DNA from: Deinococcus sp. Arct2-2
GTDB lineage: Bacteria > Deinococcota > Deinococci > Deinococcales > Deinococcaceae
Direction of reading: 5' to 3'
DNA: 64,000 nucleotides
NCBI RefSeq assembly: GCF_004801315.1
Contig: NZ_SSNW01000019.1
Span: 1 to 64,000, forward strand
Shown here in pieces: positions 43,402 through 51,468 of this stretch (the first letter of the stretch is position 1; the number at the start of each line of letters is the position of its first letter). The position numbers and the translations under genes were made by a program. The notes beneath the pieces are model-generated. The model ran no database searches. It had not been told where the DNA came from and saw only the letters and a list, made by a program, of their open reading frames with translations.

Positions 43402-44778
43402 ATGACCTTGCCGCACCGGACAGCACCGAAGCGCCCACTGTCCCGGCATGTCGATGAGCTCAACCTGGCCCGCTTGAGCCTGATCTCAATGCAGAGTCGG
43501 GTGGGCCCCACCAGCACGTCTTGGGAAGACCACTTTGAGGACAATGGCCAAGCGGTGTCGGTCAAATGCATCGGCACCTCCCAGTATCTGGTGCCCCACG
43601 GCATCGACAACGATCTGATCATCGGAATTCTGTACCTGTTTGCTGCAGCGGGGTATCCGGAAAATAATGCCGTGACCTGCACCGCCAATCGACTGCTCAG
43701 AGCGGCGGGCCTCGACACCTCGGGGCGGTATCACAAGAATTTGCACGAGTCACTGATGCGGCTCTCGCACACCAATTTTCATGTGGAACGTGGCTGGCAC
43801 GACGGGGGCCGTTTCCGCACCGTGATCTTCCGGCACGTCCATGAGATCGTCTTTGACACCGCTGAGTCGGGCGGCGCGGTGGATCAGGACAGCCAGATCA
43901 CCATCGTTCTTCCGCCTGCGATTGCTGAAAGCTTGAGGCGTGGTTTTATCAAGCCGCTCAACAGCCAGATGTTGGGGGAGCTGCGTCAACCCCCTGCCCG
44001 GGCGCTCTACCGCCTCCTGGATGGTCAGCGCCATGATTTGCACGATCCCTCGGTTCGTCTGGGGGAACTGGAGGTCAATCTGGTGGCTTGGGGCCGCAAG
44101 GCCCGGATCCTGGACCTGCGGCCAGACAAGATCCGCCGCGTGCTAGATGCGGCCCATGACGAACTGATCCGGGTGCGGTACCTCAGCGGCGTGGCGTACC
44201 AGGGCCGGGGTCAGGCACAAACGATCACCTACACTTTCGCCCACGAACTGGAACAGGTTGATCCGGCGCTTTTGGATCGTTTGGCAGTGCGCGGGATGGC
44301 TCCCAAGGTGGCCCGCAACCTGCTCTCCACCTTTGGCCGGGACACGGTGCGTGACCGGCTGGATGAGGCTGAGCGGCTGGTTGCTGGCAAAAAAATGCCG
44401 GGCGCTGGCTTTTTCGTGAGCTTTATTCGGACTCCGGAAGGTTACCGTCACCGTTTTAGCCCGGCTGCTCAGGCCCGGGTGCAGCACGTTCGGCTGCTGG
44501 AGCCTCCGGTTGAAGAAGACCCCAATCAGGTCATTCAGCGCCGTCTGGAAGCTATGACGGTGATTGAGCGGGCCAAAGATACCGTCCGTGCCCTGAAGGT
44601 GGCCTACGGCGTCCGTCTGAGCAGCGCGCAATACGAGACATTACGGGAGAGTCTGGAGGTTGAAGCCCTAGATGCCAGCAGTCTGCGGGTGGCGGCCGCG
44701 CAGGCATTAGCTGGAGGGCACCGAGACACGGCAGCCCGTGAACTATTGGTGCTGCTCGCAGGAGTGCAGTCAAGATGA
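43402..44778 (+). CDS. Plasmid replication initiator protein, replicon 2
   Basis: This 458-residue protein is of the same family as the initiator at 24065-25375 but clearly diverged. Shared blocks: DELNLARLSLISMQSR (the other has NELDLTRAGIVSVQR), IGILYLFAAAGYPENN, and RQPPARALYRLLDGQR. The middle winged-helix region (IRRVLDAAHDELIRVRYLSG) aligns with the other protein's. It would bind the GGACASTTKGGGGG iterons upstream. ATG 43402 was chosen; the frame is open from 43348, but that part is the AT-rich origin sequence. No ribosome site is obvious. No ParA/ParB lies next to it. Confidence 0.87.
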   Translation: MTLPHRTAPKRPLSRHVDELNLARLSLISMQSRVGPTSTSWEDHFEDNGQAVSVKCIGTSQYLVPHGIDNDLIIGILYLFAAAGYPENNAVTCTANRLLRAAGLDTSGRYHKNLHESLMRLSHTNFHVERGWHDGGRFRTVIFRHVHEIVFDTAESGGAVDQDSQITIVLPPAIAESLRRGFIKPLNSQMLGELRQPPARALYRLLDGQRHDLHDPSVRLGELEVNLVAWGRKARILDLRPDKIRRVLDAAHDELIRVRYLSGVAYQGRGQAQTITYTFAHELEQVDPALLDRLAVRGMAPKVARNLLSTFGRDTVRDRLDEAERLVAGKKMPGAGFFVSFIRTPEGYRHRFSPAAQARVQHVRLLEPPVEEDPNQVIQRRLEAMTVIERAKDTVRALKVAYGVRLSSAQYETLRESLEVEALDASSLRVAAAQALAGGHRDTAARELLVLLAGVQSR

Positions 44779-45180
44779 TTTGACCCCTCAGAAGAGAGAG
44801 GTGACCAAACTCGTGCTCAGGGCTGACCACTTCAAGGTCTGCCCTGCACTTCTGGCAGGTTTTTGCCTCTCACTGAAGCTTGGGGCGAGCCCAAAGTGCC
44901 GGCTCTGTTTGACGGTTGATACTGCTGGTTTGCTCCGGAGACGCTCGAGCGGTACGAAGATGGAGCAGACGAGTTGTGGCCAGTCCGTACTAGCACAACG
45001 GCCCATGCGCTGGTCTCCGGCGCACTTCGCGTACCGTGCCTCAAGCTCCTAAATCTGCGGCCAAGAGTGGAAGTGCCTCCCTGATCAAGCCCGGAGACCT
45101 CGACCTCATTGGTTCCCGCCAGCCGGTTTACAGGGTAAATCTAAAACCTGTCTAGGACTGGGGAGTAATTTCGTTCAAAG
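44779..45180. other. Intergenic stretch after rep2
   Basis: This is 402 bases without a supported gene. It contains AAAACCTGTCTAGGAC (45143-45158), which repeats AAAACCCTGTCTAGGAC from just before rep2 (43313-43329), so rep2 is bracketed by near-identical short direct repeats. Nothing else is recognised. Confidence 0.4.
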
Positions 45181-45408
45181 CTAATCCAGCAACTCGCCTA
45201 TAGATACGCCGAAAGTCAGGGCAATTTTGTCAATAATATCGATTCCGACACTATTTTTTCCACGTTCCATAGCGCCAATTTGGTTGCGGTGCAGGTGTGC
45301 CTTCGCTGCTAAATCTTCTTGTGACCATGCGCGCTCGTGCCGCAGTCGCCGCATGTTGTCGGCCAGCCGCAAGCGAACAGATGGGAACTCGTTGGTCATG
45401 AGCGTCAT
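45181..45408 (-). CDS. XRE-family helix-turn-helix regulator
   Basis: This is a 75-residue single-domain Cro/cI-type protein: LRLADNMRRLRHERAWSQED, LAAKAHLHRNQIGAMERGKN, then IDIIDKIALTFGVSIGELLD. All five helices and the recognition helix are in place. The start may be ATG 45408 or 45399. It is divergent from the gene at 45477, with a CACCA-AATA-TGGTG palindrome between them, so it probably represses that gene and itself. Confidence 0.87.
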   Translation of the reverse strand: MTLMTNEFPSVRLRLADNMRRLRHERAWSQEDLAAKAHLHRNQIGAMERGKNSVGIDIIDKIALTFGVSIGELLD

Positions 45409-45451
45409 GATGTGGCAGCTCGACGCTTTGAAGCCAGACTAAATATAGTTC

Positions 45452-45471
45452 CACCAAATATGGTGTAATAT
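45452..45471 (+). promoter_or_regulatory. Operator and leaderless promoter of the 45477 gene
   Basis: CACCA-AATA-TGGTG (45452-45465) is a perfect palindrome with 5-base arms. It directly abuts TAATAT (45466-45471), a consensus -10 box five bases before ATG 45477, so mRNA would start at or near the ATG. Repressor bound here would block the promoter. Confidence 0.6.
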
Positions 45472-45476
45472 GAATT

Positions 45477-46013
45477 ATGAAGCGTGCTCAACAACGGTTT
45501 CTAGGTCTTCCGGCTCCGCGTCAGTCCCCTTCCGATGATGAGTCTTTGCCGATCAGCTCTCTTTGTCTCTTGGATGCAGCCCACTTGGACTTGATGCGGC
45601 AAGTGAATGTGCTCGGCCGGTGGCAAGGTGGAACACTTTTTGGCGAAGTGGTTGCGGGTCACTTCACTGTTCAGCTTGTCACTCCCTTGGGCCCTCCCAC
45701 TGGGGCGACCCATCCCTTGTTTCCTCACCTGCCTTACTTGCTGGGGTGGAGCGACTGTGTCGCCAGGGGATCTGACGAAGCTGTGGATTGGTACGGCAAT
45801 TGGCTCGCCGCCCCAGACGGCCGTCTGCCGGATGCGCGTGCGGATCTGAGCTGGCTGGCGTTGGGAGCGAGTCAGGGTCTTTTCGATGAGCGGCACGCCC
45901 TCCTGGTGCTCGGAATGCAGGAGGGACAGTTGCTGGGACGGGCTTACCGTTGGGAGGAGGGCCAACGGATGGATGTCACCTGTTCTTTTGGCCTCAGGGC
46001 AAGCGGCCTATAG
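45477..46013 (+). CDS. Hypothetical protein, possibly JAB/MPN-like fold
   Basis: This is a 178-residue protein. Residues 40-75 (RQVNVLGRWQGGTLFGEVVA) and the segment GNWLAAPDGRLPDARAD recall the JAB/MPN protease arrangement E..G-x-L-x-G then G-x-WH-x-HP...S..D. The metal-binding histidines and serine are replaced, so if related it would be non-catalytic. This is a pattern-level inference. The N-terminus is basic and may be flexible. It is controlled by the divergent XRE protein, judging by the operator next to its -10 box. Confidence 0.55.
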   Translation: MKRAQQRFLGLPAPRQSPSDDESLPISSLCLLDAAHLDLMRQVNVLGRWQGGTLFGEVVAGHFTVQLVTPLGPPTGATHPLFPHLPYLLGWSDCVARGSDEAVDWYGNWLAAPDGRLPDARADLSWLALGASQGLFDERHALLVLGMQEGQLLGRAYRWEEGQRMDVTCSFGLRASGL

Positions 46014-46154
46014 ATTGTTCAACCGTCGGCGAGGGAGTCCATGACCCAAGAGGTGACCTGTTGAGGTGAACTCCAACTGCTCGAGATGAAGTTGGAATTG
46101 GTGCCATAACGTGTATTCAGCCCGCAAGCCGTCCTCTTGCCAATAATGCCCGGC

Positions 46155-47780
46155 TCAGTTCCCCTGTGCGTAGCTGTACGAGTACCCGTAGCCCTGCTGG
46201 CCGCGGCGTACCTTGTTGACCACGATGCCCAGCAGCTTGACCTGCGAGGTGCGGGCGCCCTGCAAGACCCGCTGCACTTCCGGCACCGAGGTTTCGTTGC
46301 TTTCCACCACCAGTACTAGGCCGTCGGTATGGGGCGCGATCACGAAGGCGTCGGCCACCGACAGCAGGGGCGGGGTATCAATGAGCACCACGTCGTACCC
46401 GGTGGCCCACTGGCGCAGCAGTTCTGGTAGGCCGGGGGTGTTCAGCAGGCTGGCCGCGCGGCGGCCTACCTCTCCGGCCAACAAAAGATGGATGCCGCGC
46501 CCCACATCGATGGCGCTGGCCAGCGTCGGATGCTCGATGGCCTGAACCACCGTGGTCTGGTGACCCGCTTCGGCGCCGGGCAGCGGCACCCAGGGGCGTC
46601 CGCCCACAGTCCAGAATTCTTGCTGGGTGGGGCGGTGCACGTCCAGATCGATGACCAAGACCCGCTTGCCGGCCAGCGCATACGACTCGGCCACAGCGGC
46701 AACCACCGTGCTTTTGCCTTCGCCGGGGCGGGCGCTCGACACGGCGAACAGGGCCGGCGTCTGCGGCACGGCCGTACTGAGGTTGACCCGGATGAAGCCG
46801 GTGGGTTCGTACAGCACGCCAGCAGTGGCGGCGGTGGCAGTTTCGGCGCGTCGGCCCCTGGCCATGCGGGGCAACTCACCAATCGCGGGCACGTCCAGCG
46901 CAATGATGTCGGCCGTAGAGCGTACCCGGCGGCGCAGCGAATCGAGCAGCAGGGCCAGGCCCGCGCCCGCGAACAGCGTCAGCAGGGCGGCCAAGACCGC
47001 GTTGCGGGCCGGCTTGGGCGCCACCGGCGAGCGCGGCGCGTTGGCCTCGGCCAGGAGGGTCAGGTTGCCCACCGCGCCTTCCTCGAACACGGTGGCCTGC
47101 GACAGATTGAGAATCAACTGGCCCCGCGCCGCGATCAGGCTCTGGGCCTCCACGCTTCCGGCGGGCACCGCCGCCAGGCGGGTGGAAATATTCTTGAGTT
47201 GCTCCTGCAAGTTTTTGCGCGCGCGGCCCACGCCGGTGCGGGCCCGGCCCATGTCCCAGTCCAGCAGGGCCTGCGTGGCGGCCGTGGCCAGCACCCGCGC
47301 CGCTTCGGGCGATTCGGCGCTGGCCCGCAGCTCGTACACGCCGCGCTGCTGGGTGTCCAAGCGGGCCTTCACGGTCACGCGGCTGAACTTGTCGGAGGCC
47401 AGTTCGTTGTTCAGCTGCTGACTGATGGCGGCCTTGACCTGGTCTGGAATCTTGGCGGTCTTGAGCAGGGCAATCATCCGCTCGACGCTTTGGCGGCTGT
47501 GGACAACTTCTTCCACCGCGCCCTGCGGCAACTGCGGCGCCGTGACCGAGGCGCTGTTCAGCACGCTGTTGCTGTTGTCGTTTTGGGCGGCCATCACGCT
47601 GGTCACCGCTTCATAGGTGGGCGCTTGACGCTGGAACAGGGCGTAAGTGGCCCCGCCCACCAGCACCGGGGCCAGCAGCAGCGGCAGGGCCTGACGGCGC
47701 AGGACCGCGAACACCTGGGCCAGATCGATGTCGTCGGTGGACTTGGAGCGGGAATCAGGCGGTGAGGGGAACTGGGTCAA
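46155..47780 (-). CDS. Polysaccharide co-polymerase with tyrosine autokinase (Wzc type)
   Basis: This is a protein of about 541 residues. The N-terminal Wzz-type chain-length part has two membrane helices (LRRQALPLLLAPVLVGGATY near residue 30, and NAVLAALLTLFAGAGLALLL near 265). The C-terminal BY-kinase part has Walker A SSARPGEGKSTVVAAVAES, Walker A' VLVIDLDVHRPT and Walker B DVVLIDTPPLLSVAD. It ends in a tyrosine cluster, GYGYSYSYAQGN, the autophosphorylation site. It controls the chain length and export of the exopolysaccharide. The first ATG (47840) adds 20 residues without a domain; TTG 47780 has AAAGGA upstream and was preferred. It is the last gene of its strand, followed by the WbaP gene upstream with an 80-base gap. 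Confidence 0.9.
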   Translation of the reverse strand: MTQFPSPPDSRSKSTDDIDLAQVFAVLRRQALPLLLAPVLVGGATYALFQRQAPTYEAVTSVMAAQNDNSNSVLNSASVTAPQLPQGAVEEVVHSRQSVERMIALLKTAKIPDQVKAAISQQLNNELASDKFSRVTVKARLDTQQRGVYELRASAESPEAARVLATAATQALLDWDMGRARTGVGRARKNLQEQLKNISTRLAAVPAGSVEAQSLIAARGQLILNLSQATVFEEGAVGNLTLLAEANAPRSPVAPKPARNAVLAALLTLFAGAGLALLLDSLRRRVRSTADIIALDVPAIGELPRMARGRRAETATAATAGVLYEPTGFIRVNLSTAVPQTPALFAVSSARPGEGKSTVVAAVAESYALAGKRVLVIDLDVHRPTQQEFWTVGGRPWVPLPGAEAGHQTTVVQAIEHPTLASAIDVGRGIHLLLAGEVGRRAASLLNTPGLPELLRQWATGYDVVLIDTPPLLSVADAFVIAPHTDGLVLVVESNETSVPEVQRVLQGARTSQVKLLGIVVNKVRRGQQGYGYSYSYAQGN

Positions 47781-47859
47781 AGCGGGGTGTCCTTTATGGG
47801 CCGGTGAAGTGAAGGACCACCAGCCAGGGGGAGGCGACAAGCGGAGCGCGGCAAAGAGT

Positions 47860-49338
47860 TCAGTAGGCTCCGGCGCTTCTCAGCACGGCCTTCACTGTCC
47901 TCAGCAAGATCACGATATCAAGCCAGACTGACCAATTCCTCACATAGTAGGGATCGAGCCGGATCATGCCTTCGTTGCCCGCGTCCGAGCGGCCCGACAC
48001 CTGCCACAGTCCGGTCATGCCCGGCCGCACTTCCCGGCGCAGGTGCTGCACGGGCAAAGGCAGTTCTTCGAGGTGGTACAGCGGCAGCGGGCGCGGCCCC
48101 ACCAAGGCCATCTCGCCCCGCAAGACGTTGACCAGTTGCGGCAACTCGTCGAGGCTGGTTTTGCGCAGCAGGCGGCCGATCCGGGTGATGCGGGGATCGT
48201 TTCTGAGCTTGAAGTGCGCCTGCCACTCGGCGTTCAGGGCTGGGTCTTCGGCCAAGCGGCGCTTCAGCACTGCTTCGGCATCGGGCAGCATGGTTCGGAA
48301 TTTCCAGGTGTCGAAGGTCTGGCCGCCCAGCCCGGTGCGGGACTGCAAGAACAGCGGCTTGGCGCGGTCTTCGAGCCAGATCAGCAGGGCGATGACGATA
48401 CACAGCGGCAGCCAGAAGGGGAGGCTCAGCGTCACGGCCACCAGGTCGAGGCCGCGCTTGAGGTGGCGGGCCAACGGATCGGCCAGGTTGTGCGTGATCT
48501 CGAGGCCCAGCAGTCCGCCCAAATCCCGCGCCTGCACCCACAGCGACTGCATATCGAACAGATCGGGAATCAGGATGACGCTGCGGTACACGCTGAGTGG
48601 GCCGTCCAGCAGTTCCACGAGGCGCGGGCGCGGCACACCGGGCATCGCCACGATGGCAATCGGCGCGGCCTGTGTCCAGAGGTCGGTGTGGCCCAGCACC
48701 GGCACGCCGCTAATGGACGTGCCGTGCAGCGCGGGATTGTCGTCGAAGATCGCCACGGGGTGGTAGCCCAGCCCCGCCTCGGCTTGCAGCGCCGCCACGA
48801 CCCGTTGCCCGGTCAGGGCCGCGCCGTAGACCACCACCGGCACGCCCCAGTGTCCTGTTTTGGTCAGCCCCCGTTTGGCGAGGTTGCGGGCCAGCAGCAC
48901 GGCGGGGAGGCCCAGGCCCAGCAGCAGCGCCCCTGACTGGGCAGCGATCCAGCCTTGCTCGGTCAGGGCTAGGCCCAGCGTCAGCACCAGCACCAGCAGC
49001 GCGGTCGTCGTGACCATCCGCTCCAGTTCGGTCACGGCCCCGAGTCCCCAGCCCGGCTGCACCCGCAGCGACGCAACGACGGCGTAGGTGATCAGCAGCA
49101 GGTGCAGCCAGGCCCAGGGCACCGGGCGCGCGCCCCAGTGGGTCAGCAGCACGTTGGTCAGGGCCGCCGCGCCCACCCAGCCCAGCAGTTCGCTTCCCAG
49201 CAGCACGGCGCCGTTGCCTAGGCGCCGTTTGAGGTACGCGTGGGCCCGCTGCGCCCGCACCTGATCGCGGAGGGCTCCCTCTACCGGCGTGCCCTCCGCC
49301 GTCACGGGGGAGGGTAGGGGAGAGACATGGGCATCCAC
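47860..49338 (-). CDS. wbaP: Undecaprenyl-phosphate sugar-1-phosphate transferase (WbaP type)
   Basis: This is a protein of about 492 residues. The N-terminal half has four to five membrane helices and a CoA-binding-like domain (VPVVVYGAALTGQRVVAALQ). The C-terminal catalytic domain has KRGLDLVAVTLSLPFWLPLC, KFRTMLPDAEAVL, KTSLDELPQLVNVLRGEMAL then VGPRP, and RPGMTGLWQVSGRSD. It transfers galactose- or glucose-1-phosphate to undecaprenyl phosphate, starting the repeat unit. The start is uncertain: TTG 49347 opens the frame, but GTG 49338 sits seven bases after TATATT, matching a leaderless start. It is divergent from the polymerase gene. Confidence 0.9.
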   Translation of the reverse strand: MDAHVSPLPSPVTAEGTPVEGALRDQVRAQRAHAYLKRRLGNGAVLLGSELLGWVGAAALTNVLLTHWGARPVPWAWLHLLLITYAVVASLRVQPGWGLGAVTELERMVTTTALLVLVLTLGLALTEQGWIAAQSGALLLGLGLPAVLLARNLAKRGLTKTGHWGVPVVVYGAALTGQRVVAALQAEAGLGYHPVAIFDDNPALHGTSISGVPVLGHTDLWTQAAPIAIVAMPGVPRPRLVELLDGPLSVYRSVILIPDLFDMQSLWVQARDLGGLLGLEITHNLADPLARHLKRGLDLVAVTLSLPFWLPLCIVIALLIWLEDRAKPLFLQSRTGLGGQTFDTWKFRTMLPDAEAVLKRRLAEDPALNAEWQAHFKLRNDPRITRIGRLLRKTSLDELPQLVNVLRGEMALVGPRPLPLYHLEELPLPVQHLRREVRPGMTGLWQVSGRSDAGNEGMIRLDPYYVRNWSVWLDIVILLRTVKAVLRSAGAY

Positions 49339-49345
49339 GTGACGC

Positions 49346-49353
49346 AATATAAG
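49346..49353. promoter_or_regulatory. Shared divergent -10 boxes of wbaP and the Wzy/WaaL gene
   Basis: AATATAAG contains TATAAG for the plus strand (six bases before ATG 49360) and, on the minus strand, TATATT (seven bases before GTG 49338). Both genes would have leaderless mRNAs, and only one RNA polymerase could occupy the site at a time. Confidence 0.45.
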
Positions 49354-49359
49354 CGTCTA

Positions 49360-50919
49360 ATGAAGTTCCGTCTGTTACCGATTCCCCCCCTGTGGCTAGG
49401 TGTCTTGCCCCTGATCCCCGGTGCGGGCCTGCTCAGCCTGTTGGCCCTGCCCCGCTTTCGGAGGCTTCCCGTAGGTTGGAGGGCGTTGTTAGCGGCGTTT
49501 CTGGCCCTACAACTGCTGGCGGCCTTGCTGTCGCCGCAGCCTCTGCTGTCGCTGCCTTTAGCCCTGATCAGGGGGGGTCTGGTGGTGGCGCTGATCGTGG
49601 CGGGCTATATGCTGGGCCACACCCGCGCTGTGCGTCCGGTGCTGCTGGGCTACAGTGTAGTGGCCCTCACGGCCTTTGCCACCACGGTAGTCCTGCATCC
49701 CGCTGCGGTGTTCACCACGCGCCTCGTGCATCCGTACTACACCAGCGTCAGCCTGGGGCTGGCCGGCACGCTGGGGCTGTTGCTGGCCGTCACGTGGCGC
49801 GGCGGGCCGTGGGTGTGGCGGGTGGTGGGCGGCGGCCTGAGCCTCGGCATGTTCCTGTGGAGTGGCAGCCGGGGGCCATTGATCGCGCTGGTGGCAGGTT
49901 TGGCGGCGGCGTTGGTGGTGGGCCTGCGCAGCCAGTGGAAGGCGTCCCTGCTGGCTCTCGCCGGAACCGCCGTGCTGGTTTTGGGCCTTCAGACTGCGGT
50001 GCCGGGTGGCGTCACCAGCCGCTTCTTGGAAAACACCTTGAACGGACGCGGCATCTTCTGGGCCGACGCCCTGAGTGCTGGCCGCCTGCATCCCTGGGGG
50101 GGCACGGGGCCGTATCAACTCGGCCCAGCCTTCAGTACCCAGTACAGCGACGCCAGTTGCAAGCTGTGGTTGCCTGTCCAGACCTATGGCCTAGAGGGGG
50201 GCTGTCCGCCTGCGCTGGACGCCCTGCGCGGCGCGTGGCTGATCGCCCACAACACCGCCTTTCATTTGTTGGGCGAGACGGGGATTATCGGGCTGTCAGG
50301 CTGGCTGGCCCTGATGGGAGCTCTGGCCCTCGCGGCCTGGAGGTGTCGTGATCCGTTGGTCAACGGCGTGACGTGGGCGATCCTGGCGATGGGTCTGGTA
50401 GATACACCCACCTTTTTGCCCAATGTGGGCCACGCCGAACTGTATTGGCTGCTGGGCGGCGTGGGGGTGGCCTTGGCGCAGAAGAATCTGCTGGCCGACC
50501 AACCGGCTCCCCGCCTGTCTCCCGCTGCGCCGCTGCTGGCTCTGGCGCTGCTGACTTATTTCACGCTGCCGCTGTGGTTGGAGCGGGTGCGGCCCAGTGT
50601 GAGGGCGGGGGTGCCGATCCTGCGGGCACTGACCCTGCCGACCCGGCTCACGGCGGGCGAGAACGTAACCCTGTTCTTGAAAGCAGATCTCCCCCAGGGT
50701 AAATTCAGGGTACGCGGTCTGGCCTGCCCAATCAATGGCCCCTGCCAGAATGTCGTTCAAACTGCCTTGAAGGCTTCGCCCTCAGGCTGGACTCGCCTGA
50801 CCCTGAAAGGGTTGCCCGCAGGGCGCTACCGCCTGAGCCTGCAACTGTCCGACCAGCGGGCGCGGTTGAGTGTGGAGCGGCCCGTGGCCGAACTGGTTCG
50901 AATGATCGACGTTGAGTAG
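49360..50919 (+). CDS. O-antigen polymerase/ligase family protein (Wzy/WaaL)
   Basis: This 519-residue integral membrane protein has about 12 helices and a large periplasmic loop around residues 230-300 (NTLNGRGIFWADALSAGRLH, AHNTAFHLLGETGIIGLSGW). This is the Wzy_C arrangement with H-x-x-x-x-x-x-x-GE. It polymerises or ligates lipid-linked repeat units outside the membrane. The last 100 residues (LTLPTRLTAGENVTLFLKAD onward) look like a soluble beta-rich extension that is not usual in the family. ATG 49360 was chosen. Its stop overlaps the TTG start of the next gene. Confidence 0.85.
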   Translation: MKFRLLPIPPLWLGVLPLIPGAGLLSLLALPRFRRLPVGWRALLAAFLALQLLAALLSPQPLLSLPLALIRGGLVVALIVAGYMLGHTRAVRPVLLGYSVVALTAFATTVVLHPAAVFTTRLVHPYYTSVSLGLAGTLGLLLAVTWRGGPWVWRVVGGGLSLGMFLWSGSRGPLIALVAGLAAALVVGLRSQWKASLLALAGTAVLVLGLQTAVPGGVTSRFLENTLNGRGIFWADALSAGRLHPWGGTGPYQLGPAFSTQYSDASCKLWLPVQTYGLEGGCPPALDALRGAWLIAHNTAFHLLGETGIIGLSGWLALMGALALAAWRCRDPLVNGVTWAILAMGLVDTPTFLPNVGHAELYWLLGGVGVALAQKNLLADQPAPRLSPAAPLLALALLTYFTLPLWLERVRPSVRAGVPILRALTLPTRLTAGENVTLFLKADLPQGKFRVRGLACPINGPCQNVVQTALKASPSGWTRLTLKGLPAGRYRLSLQLSDQRARLSVERPVAELVRMIDVE

Positions 50920-51391
50920 GCTCCGGCTGTTGCTGCGGGGGTTGCTGTGGTTGTTGCTGCCTGCCTCGTTGTGGGGGGTGCTGGCACTTTCGACGCCCCA
51001 GGTGCCGGATTGGGCCGCCGCCCCGCTGTCCTCGTGTGTACCCCAGGAGCCTGCCCAGTGGATGAACGACCGGGCGGGGCCACTGGTGGAGGGCCAGGCC
51101 GTGCTGGCGACCAACGGCATGGTGGTCTTGCAGGTCTGTCGGCCCGGCGTGTTGACCTTTGTGGCGCGGGGCACGGCTGCTGAAAAGCTCCTACCCCTGA
51201 TGAGCGTCAGTGCGGACGATCAAAGACTTCTGACGGCCCGTGTGAGCGCTGAACGGCTCTACCGGGTGCAGGTGCCTAAGGCAGCTCTGCTGACCATCAC
51301 CTTCCACGACGATGCCTACCTGCCCGATACCGTCCCGCCGCAGGACCGCAACTTGTTCGTAAGTGCGGTGCGGTTCGTGGCGATGCCCTGA
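50912..51391 (+). CDS. Secreted or membrane-anchored hypothetical protein
   Basis: This is a 159-residue protein. The N-terminus LRLLLRGLLWLLLPASLWGV is a signal peptide or anchor. The rest is a beta-rich domain (VLATNGMVVLQVCRPGVLTF, YRVQVPKAALLTITFHDDAY, DTVPPQDRNLFVSAVRFVA) similar in look to small carbohydrate-binding modules. It begins at TTG 50912 inside the end of the polymerase gene (eight-base overlap), so the two are coupled. A role in polysaccharide binding is inferred from context. Confidence 0.65.
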   Translation: MSRLRLLLRGLLWLLLPASLWGVLALSTPQVPDWAAAPLSSCVPQEPAQWMNDRAGPLVEGQAVLATNGMVVLQVCRPGVLTFVARGTAAEKLLPLMSVSADDQRLLTARVSAERLYRVQVPKAALLTITFHDDAYLPDTVPPQDRNLFVSAVRFVAMP

Positions 51392-51417
51392 CCAGTCTGC
51401 CCTGATTATGTAAAAGT

Positions 51418-51445
51418 GGGGCACCGAGATTTCTCTCCGTGCCCC
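51418..51445. terminator. Bidirectional terminator between convergent genes
   Basis: GGGGCAC pairs with GTGCCCC (51418-51424 and 51439-51445), with four further pairs inside after one mismatch. It lies between the convergent 50912-51391 gene and fcl. T-rich bases are inside the loop, not after it. Confidence 0.65.
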
Positions 51446-51468
51446 TTACCGCAGCTGTTTTGCCCTGG

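Noticed and set aside
46488..47765. A 425-codon open frame on the plus strand across the tyrosine kinase gene
   Set aside because: It is the shadow of a gene with well-defined Walker motifs on the other strand.
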